From Mytilus edulis (taxonomy: Eukaryota > Mollusca > Bivalvia > Mytilida > Mytilidae), in assembly GCF_963676685.1 (NCBI RefSeq), contig NC_092347.1, positions 64,490,596-64,554,595 on the forward strand: a stretch of 64,000 nt of DNA. The letters are read 5' to 3'. The notes under the pieces are model-generated. The model was given only the letters and a program-made list of their open reading frames with translations. It searched no databases and was not told the DNA's origin. Both the position numbers and the translations under genes were made by a program. Positions 37,061 to 64,000 of the stretch are shown here, piece by piece (within the stretch, counting starts at the first letter, position 1; each line of letters begins with the position of its first letter).

Positions 37061-39817
37061 AGAATAACTAAATAATGTAGTGAAACATTTGTGGTTGTTT
37101 GTTATTTGATACTCTTTATTCATTTAATTTTGAAATTGCATATCACGTGTCATCTTGCTACAAAAATAAAACGTTTAACAAAACTTTGCATTGTCAATAG
37201 AAACAAAATTTAATATGCAATCAATGACAGACAATTAAAACAATTCCAACATATTTAAAGTTGTCCGTTAAATTGTTCACTTTTCAAGGTGAAAAAAATC
37301 GCAGTAAAATACAAAATAAATACATTAATTCACAAAAAATGCCTTAACAAAACTAACACACTGTCAAACGGAATGATATTGGAATGAAAAAAATGATGAA
37401 ATTATGTGTCAAACTTTTCTGTCAACGAACCACAACTTGATGTGTACCGCTTTAAAAAAAAATTTACATTCATGTTTATTTGACATTTTCTGAATGCAAT
37501 AATCCCTAGCAACATATCAAAATTTTAAAGTGAATCAAACAAAAAATTCTTATTAAACCTATAAAGTATTGTTTACATAATAATATACAATGCTTCATGA
37601 ACATGGCTTGAATTTACGCAATGTTTTATTATGGTGGCGTTAGCAACCACAATTGTAACAGTAAATAACCAGTAAGGAACAGAAAAAAAACTAGAACTTA
37701 ACGCTGAACAACCGTAGTTCTCTAGCTGTCTTATTCGTTGTGTATAACGAATATAAAAAACTTTGGCACTAAAACCATCAATCATACCTGAATGATTTTT
37801 ATACATTATGCATGTAAGGTGTGCAATACAAAAATGCACAAACAAAAAATTTCATGATAAAACTACACACGTATTCTAAACATACAAATGAAAATTTGAG
37901 AAAAAATTTCTATCACAATTTTAGATTAAATAGAAATGAAAGCCCTTGGAAACTTTGTGTTGTATAAAAGTTTTAAATAGGAAAAGAACATCTGTTATAT
38001 TATGCTAAATAATAAGAATTAAATGCTTTAATTCAGAAGATAGACAACATACTTTTAGGACAAATAAAAATCAATATTACAGGTATGAGACACACAAAAG
38101 ATATGCACTTCCTTAGTGAGAGAACGAAAAACGTCAAAGGCTTTTACAATACCAATGTATTAATGCAACTGGAAGTTTATCTTTTGCTCTAAAAAAGAAG
38201 CACGTTTTTATCGTAAAAGCAAAATATTGTTGATCAGCTTTCGCCGAACGCCACATTTTGATCACGTGAGCAATCTGATTACAATGCAGAGCCTGTGTAC
38301 AATCTTTGTCTACAAAGAGGTCCTTGTAAGGGTAGCATGAACACAGGATATGTATATCAATCAAATTGTCACGTGGCTTAAAGGGGGATAGATAGAATAT
38401 TTGCATCCTACATGGTACATGGTTAAACGAATTAGGAATTTAATATGATATTCGAGCATGTAAAAAATTTAATCTAAGATTTAGAGAAAAGAGAAAACAA
38501 GCTTCATATTCAAGTGTCGGTCATTAGTCAGAAACCTTGTAAATGGTTGCATGTACGTTTTATGTTTTATTTATGGTTTGTATTATATATATTCACGACT
38601 TTCCTTGCGTCAGAGCTATTGCTTGGAATATTGTTTTGGCACTTTTCTATTGTTGGTAACAATGTGTTGACCAGCAGCTACCTCTTTTTATTTTTTAGGG
38701 AGTTGTCTTATCAATGTATATTAAAAATATTGTTTCCTATCTAATGACAACTAAAATGATTCTTTGAGGTAAATGTGTAATACCACTATTGATTTTCTCC
38801 TATTTGTCTTTGTTTAATTTGCACCTTTCAAAAAATTATGCAGAATTTATCTTTATTACAAATAAAGAAATACTTGGCATTAGTAAAGTTTTATGCAGTC
38901 ACGTACTTTAGACAAATTTTCACATAGTTACCATTTCATTGCATATAATAAAAAAAACCATCACTAGAAGTTAATCATTCAAATGTTCGCCTCTTTTTTA
39001 TTTTTACCTGTGTACAAGCTTTAGTAACCATGTAACCTCAAGTTACCAACATATTCTATAGAAACACCAAATAAAAAAAATGGTGCTTTGAAATATCCAA
39101 GATATATGTTTATGACCAGAATTTTTTTAATGCAATGAAATGTAGGATTATTACCTACAACTGTCAAATTATTTTTCGACCCTTTTTTGTTTGCGATCGG
39201 ATGTGAAGTACTATGATTTGGTGGTATTACACCTAAACAATTCAACACTGCAGGGTAAAATGTGCCCAACATATTTTTTTTAAGTCGCTGTCAAAACACT
39301 ATTGATGTTATCTTTATTAATATATTTATACGCTATTTCGGGACAAAATCACTTTTAACTTTGTTCCGGAATATACGTTTAAGCCTGAGAATGGCTCTGT
39401 AATACTTGATTTAAATAAATATAAGAATAGAGCATTACGAACGAATTAACAAAATCCAAATATATTCTATTTCAAAACATAACACTTTTATACACGAATA
39501 TTTATGAGGGTCTGAAGGGGGATTCTTTATTTCTGTATTCGTGAACTCTTTAAATCATTTTTTTTTTCTATTTTGACCCTTATTTTCTTACTTTATATTT
39601 AAGCACAACATTCTTCTATTTTTATTATTTTTGCAATTTGTTCTCTTATCTTTATACCTTTGGCAATTTTTAGCACTTTTTACGCATTACTTTCTATTCA
39701 GGGAATCCCATCCAGACCCTTACCCACCAATCAGGAACTTTATCAACATAAATTTTAACTATCGTTTATACAAAACATCATGAAACTAATAAAATAACGA
39801 ACTAAGGAACATTGTTA
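37061..39817. other. Intergenic, 3' side of the HCN gene
   Basis: AT-rich. Open frames at 37573-37845 and 38134-38406 (-) are about 90 codons and match nothing I know. Part of this may be HCN 3' untranslated sequence; the nearest AATAAA on the minus strand is at 39621-39626, about 190 bp after the stop. Confidence 0.45.
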
Positions 39818-59798
<19,981 letters not shown>

Positions 59799-59799
59799 C

Positions 59800-61320
59800 T
59801 GAAATTGAGAAAAAAAATGTATTATCAACACAATAATATTCATACATTACAGACATAAATTATGAATCTGTCATTTAATTATATAAACCAACATACCCTC
59901 AACAATCCAAATGCACGCTCTCTTGCTTTTTACCAAAAACAAAATCAATGGCTTACAGAAATGCAAACAATGAGAAAAAAAAATGAGAGGGAAATATTCA
60001 GGATCAGTTCAACAACTTAACATAACAAAACACTAAAAATACTAAAATTCATCCCTTTTCAAGACAAAAAAATAAAATAAGGATAAAAATGAGGGGCTAT
60101 TTTACACATCATATTCTATAGAAAATGCAAGTACAAAGTCGTGATTATACAGGTTGTTTTTTCGTTCGTTCTGTCGGTTGGTAAAATTTAACATTTGATT
60201 TAATCAGTTTTTATACAGATATATCTAAATTTTGTTACTCTGTTTTTTTTTAAAAGTGTCAGACATATTCACTTTACATATGCGATAATAACATTAACGG
60301 TACCAATTTTCCTGCACCAGATAAGTTGTTTTAGGAAACGAAAACCAGAAATAACCAAAACGCATGAAAAATTTGTAAAAAATGAAATCCTATCGAATCT
60401 TATCAATACTTGTTGGCAAACTTCCATAAACTTTGTTTTTCCTTTTATATCTAAAAGCAGCCCTATATATTAAAAAAAACATTCAATACATTCAAATTAT
60501 TTTCCATCGATTGTCTATGGCAGTAGAATTCAATGAATTTTCTGTCAATATTCAAACAACATAACGACCCTTCAGTCAATAGATGTTCTATTTACAAAAC
60601 AATCTATTGTCCTTCTGCGACCATTACCATGTTATATGTTATACATTTGTTTTTAGTACATTAACCCACTTATTGAGACATTTTTACTTTGACAATTGGC
60701 TATTTAATATTTGCATTACAATGCCAAATGAAGATAATCATTTCTTTGACAATGATTAACATCATAAAATTAAGGAAAATAGTAATGATACATTTAAAAT
60801 TACATTCTAAGAAATTATTGATTAAAAACGTTTCTAGATGTCAACATTTTAACAGTTTTTGGTGAATTTAATTGATAATACCGCTGTTGCAATCTAAGAA
60901 ATATTTTAAAATATTGACACCCATTATAATATTTTAAAGTATTACTTCTGCTAGTTGTATAGCAATGTTATTTCGTTGTAATGAATAGAATTCTGTCAGA
61001 TATCCCAAACCTCGTTATTCATGGATTTACAATTATTCGTCTATATAATATCATATAGGCATTAACTATCAAATGTAACGACATAAACCGGAATCGATCC
61101 ATTGTTATTTCATTACAGTTGCACTGGACTGCTTATTATTGAATAATTATAGCAAACTGAAGTGGCGGATTTCTGTATTGATTTACATCACATAAGCTCA
61201 GTACTTATACATCCCGTCATTGCGTTATTAGACTATTGTAAATTTTTGTATTCTTGTCTTCCATTTTAGCAAATGTGCTTTGTCTATATGCCTTTTTATA
61301 TTTCTTTGATACATATTTGT
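59800..61320. other. 5' side of HCN S1 exon, no exon found
   Basis: AT-rich. I looked on the minus strand for the HCN N-terminal motif that precedes S1 and for a matching donor and found none. Confidence 0.4.
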
Positions 61321-61324
61321 TTGT

Positions 61325-61460
61325 TTTAATAGTGATTAAGATAAAAAAAAAAAAAAAAAAAACAATGTTGACTGCTGACATTTTCACCTATCTTTAATAG
61401 TGATTAAGATAAAAAAAAAAAAAAAAAAAACAATGTTGACTGCTGACATTTTCACCTATC
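61325..61460. repeat. 68-bp tandem duplication containing an A run
   Basis: TTTAATAGTGATTAAGAT, about 20 A, then CAATGTTGACTGCTGACATT and TTCACCTATC occurs twice in a row with period 68 and is essentially identical. Confidence 0.9.
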
Positions 61461-61496
61461 ATGTCTGTTTGATTTGTTCACACATCGTTGTCAATA

Positions 61497-61690
61497 TAAT
61501 GGAATTTTATGTGACTGTCATACAAGTGAGCACTTTAGCAAGCTACAAAACCAGGGTTCATCAACTAATACCTACGTTAGAAACTGCCTGTACTAATTCA
61601 GGATTATGACATTAATTATACTTGTGTTTGGGCTTATGATTTTGCCATTTGATTACAGATTTTTCGTTTTGAATTTTCATCGGGGTTCGG
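61497..61690 (+). repeat. Dispersed repeat family Z, copy
   Basis: GTGACTGTCATACAAGTGAG, AAACCAGGGTTCATCAACTA, GATTTTGCCATTTGATTACA and TTTTGAATTTTCATCGGGGT in order. Confidence 0.75.
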
Positions 61691-61699
61691 TTTTTTTTT

Positions 61700-62390
61700 A
61701 TGATTTTTTTACTTTTATCGATGATAAAATTGCAAAGATTAAAAAAAGAACTAGTTCTTTCATTTAGACCTTTTTTTATGTTTACACCAATATGTCTTTA
61801 AATGAAATTGGATACCCTGCATTTATCATGCTTTCCAATGATATATGGTTAAATCGCTGAAAAACCCGTTCCTAAATTAATTAAAACATTCATTCAACAA
61901 TAATATCTTAGATTAAATACGCCCATCCGAACTAACGCCAAAATCTGTATATAATGTGTGTACAGGTGTGTTTATATAGTTTAGAACAGCAGTAGAAAAA
62001 AATGATAATTCCAAAATAAGTATCATTTATGTAATTTAACAACTACCGGAATAAATCAAAAGATCACTGTAAAGGCAACAGTCCATAAAACATACATTTT
62101 GAAAATTAAATTACCGAATTTTTCGTTATTTTGTTTATATTTCAGCATTATTAATCATTTTTGTAGTACCTCAAATGTCTCAATGAAGCAAGATGACGAA
62201 CGAATGAATACCTAGACCAGAAAACATAATGCACCTAAGTGGACATACAATTAAAAATGAGGTAAGAGGATCATGTTTGGTATGGACACGACAAAAACAA
62301 GATGATGGCAATTGTTTTTTATATAAATCATATGGTTTCATTTTAATTGAAGAACAGGGGTCCGAAACATTTGATAAGAATACTACATAA
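61700..62390. other. AT-rich stretch, nothing recognised
   Basis: No reading frame or repeat of note. Confidence 0.4.
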
Positions 62391-62394
62391 AAAA

Positions 62395-62650
62395 GAAGAT
62401 GTGATATGATTGCCAATGAGACAAGTATCCACAAAAGACCAAAATGATACAGACAATAACAACTATAGGTCACCGTATGTTTATTTGTACTGTAGTCCTG
62501 TCACGTAGTGTTGTCGTTGTAGCGGTGTATTAAACATAGTCATATAAGCGGAAGATTTTACTTGTCATAAAACCAGGTACAACCCACAATGTTTTCTTAA
62601 AATGTCATGTACTAAGTCAGGAATATGTCAGTTATTATCGAATAGTCTGT
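62395..62650 (+). repeat. Family W head followed by family Z fragment
   Basis: 62395-62475 reads AAGATGTGATATGATTGCCA, ATGAGACAAGTATCCACAAA, CAACTATAGGTCACCGTATG (family W). 62565-62650 reads ATAAAACCAGGTACAACCCA, ACTAAGTCAGGAATATGTCA (family Z). Confidence 0.65.
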
Positions 62651-62659
62651 TACTATGTA

Positions 62660-63530
62660 TGTTAGTGTTTGTTTTTGTTGCAGTTTCGTGTTTTTGCTGT
62701 TCCGTGTTTTTCTCTAACAGTACATGTGTTTTCCTCGGTTTTAGTTTGTTAACCCAGACTTGTTTTCGCTAGACCGATTTATGACTATTGAACAGTGGTA
62801 TAATAAAGTTGCCTTTATATAGATGGGTATCAGAAGACAATTAGTTTATAACTTGGTTCTATAAACTTATCGTCAAAATATGCATAAAATATTTGTTAGC
62901 ATGGATAATAAATAACCAACATTTAAATTGAAAATGATTTCTGCTTTGTTCCTACTCGTACCACATGGATTTTACATTATGATATTATTTTCATGCATAT
63001 CTTTATGGCAACGTCCGATATTAAATTACTCCTAAGATTTGATGATTCGCCTTCTCAAATATAAAATACCATGCCATTGAATTTTCTTTTGCCTTCATGG
63101 TAAAGATATCAAAGTCTGAGTCTATCAGTCAACAAGGTTTCAATATTACTGATAAATTCAAGTGGTAATCTTGCGTCAATGCATTAGTGTTTAGTAATCA
63201 AAAATAATAATTCAATGCCGTGCGAGGGAATAAAATATAAACAAGAATGTCTGAAACGGAAATTAGTCTATAAGAAATCTAGGCAAATGAAATATTCTGA
63301 TTAAAAAATACTGGATATCACGTGGTTTTGGATATGATGATTCCGTCATACAAATTACCGAGCAGAGGATACCAATTATTAGGTTATTGTAGAACCATTT
63401 GATAGTTTTTATACAATAATTAAAAATCAAACACAAAAAGTTTCAATAGTACCAAGGATAGCCATTTATGCTTCAAACAATGAGATGTTTTTGGTCTAAA
63501 AGTGCTAGACGCAATTTCAATTAGACTATC
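62660..63530. other. AT-rich stretch, nothing recognised
   Basis: Short open frames only. No recognisable HCN exon. Confidence 0.4.
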
Positions 63531-63534
63531 ACTA

Positions 63535-63745
63535 TTTTGTACATAAATCGGGCCGAAAGTTTTCTCGTTTGAATTGTTTTATATTTTTCATTTTGGGGCC
63601 TTTTATAGCTGACAATACGGTATGAACATTTCTAATTACAGAAGGCCGTACGATGACCTATAGTTGTTAAAGTCTGTCATTTGGTCTATTGTTGGGAGAG
63701 TTGTCTCATTGGCAATCATACCACATCTTCTTATTTGTATATATA
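63535..63745 (-). repeat. Dispersed repeat family W, reverse copy
   Basis: TTTTCTCGTTTGAATTGTTT, GGGGCCTTTTATAGCTGACA, GAAGGCCGTACGATGACCTA and GAGAGTTGTCTCATTGGCAA in order, matching 52065-52220. Confidence 0.8.
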
Positions 63746-64000
63746 ATATAATTAACAGGCATTACTATTAACTGTCAGAATCGTCAAGAGTACGGCATGT
63801 GTTCGACAGCAAAATACTGTGCTATATCTTGTTTTGCTTTGTTGGCCGTCTTACTTCTTGTATATAAGACCCAACAGCATCAAACCGACGAGTTCCGTGA
63901 CAGAGGATTAAGTTTTAAGTGGATTGTCTGCTGTTTTATTAGTAGTTCAGAACGATCATGATACTTGTCGAGTTTTCACCGCGTTTAATTTTCAATCGAT

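Noticed and set aside
38134..38406. 90-codon minus-strand frame, considered as a separate small gene
   Set aside because: No recognisable domain, signal or splice partner; cannot be supported.
59800..64000. Search for the HCN N-terminal exon (the conserved segment before S1)
   Set aside because: No matching motif with a phase-2 donor was seen on the minus strand; it is probably outside the window.

Overview
The window looks like nuclear DNA of a bivalve mollusc, most likely a mussel (Mytilidae). It is AT-rich, with short exons, GT..AG introns of 0.7 to 4.9 kb, and many dispersed repeats that I recognise by eye as common in mussel genomes. That species guess rests on the repeats and on the style of the genes; I could not test it. 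There is no sign of bacterial operons, CRISPR arrays or an intact mobile-element gene.

Three protein genes can be supported, all by joining exons in frame. (1) 13302-20398, + strand, six exons: the orthologue of glycosylated lysosomal membrane protein (GLMP/NCU-G1), 426 residues, apparently complete. (2) 28873-34777, + strand, three exons: a 295-residue membrane-anchored FkbM-type methyltransferase-domain protein (Star-like), apparently complete. (3) 39818-59798, - strand, eight constitutive exons plus one candidate 33-bp micro-exon: an HCN/Ih hyperpolarisation-activated cation channel running from S1 to its C-terminal stop (745 residues seen). Its N-terminal exon(s) were not found and should lie beyond the right end or be unrecognised in 59.8-64 kb.

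Layout: 1-13.0 kb has no recognised gene; it holds several terminal-inverted-repeat (TIR) elements and short tandem repeats. 13.3-20.4 kb is GLMP, whose introns carry a ~930-bp foldback element and a 73-bp-arm perfect inverted repeat. 20.4-28.8 kb is the GLMP 3' flank, a large hairpin, decayed LINE reverse-transcriptase fragments in a tandem duplication, and SINE-like DNA. 28.9-34.8 kb is the FkbM gene, with ~1.9 kb of minisatellite in intron 1 and degenerate ~35-bp repeats in intron 2. 34.8-39.8 kb is intergenic with repeats. 39.8-59.8 kb is the HCN gene. 59.8-64 kb is its 5' side, again with repeats.

The three genes are not functionally linked as far as I can tell: one is lysosomal, one is probably in the secretory pathway and one is a plasma-membrane channel. 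I found no convincing new biological system. The most worthwhile leads are the candidate HCN micro-exon at the S6/C-linker junction, the MiT/TFE-type box just before the GLMP start, the foldback elements, and the 44/66-bp minisatellite.
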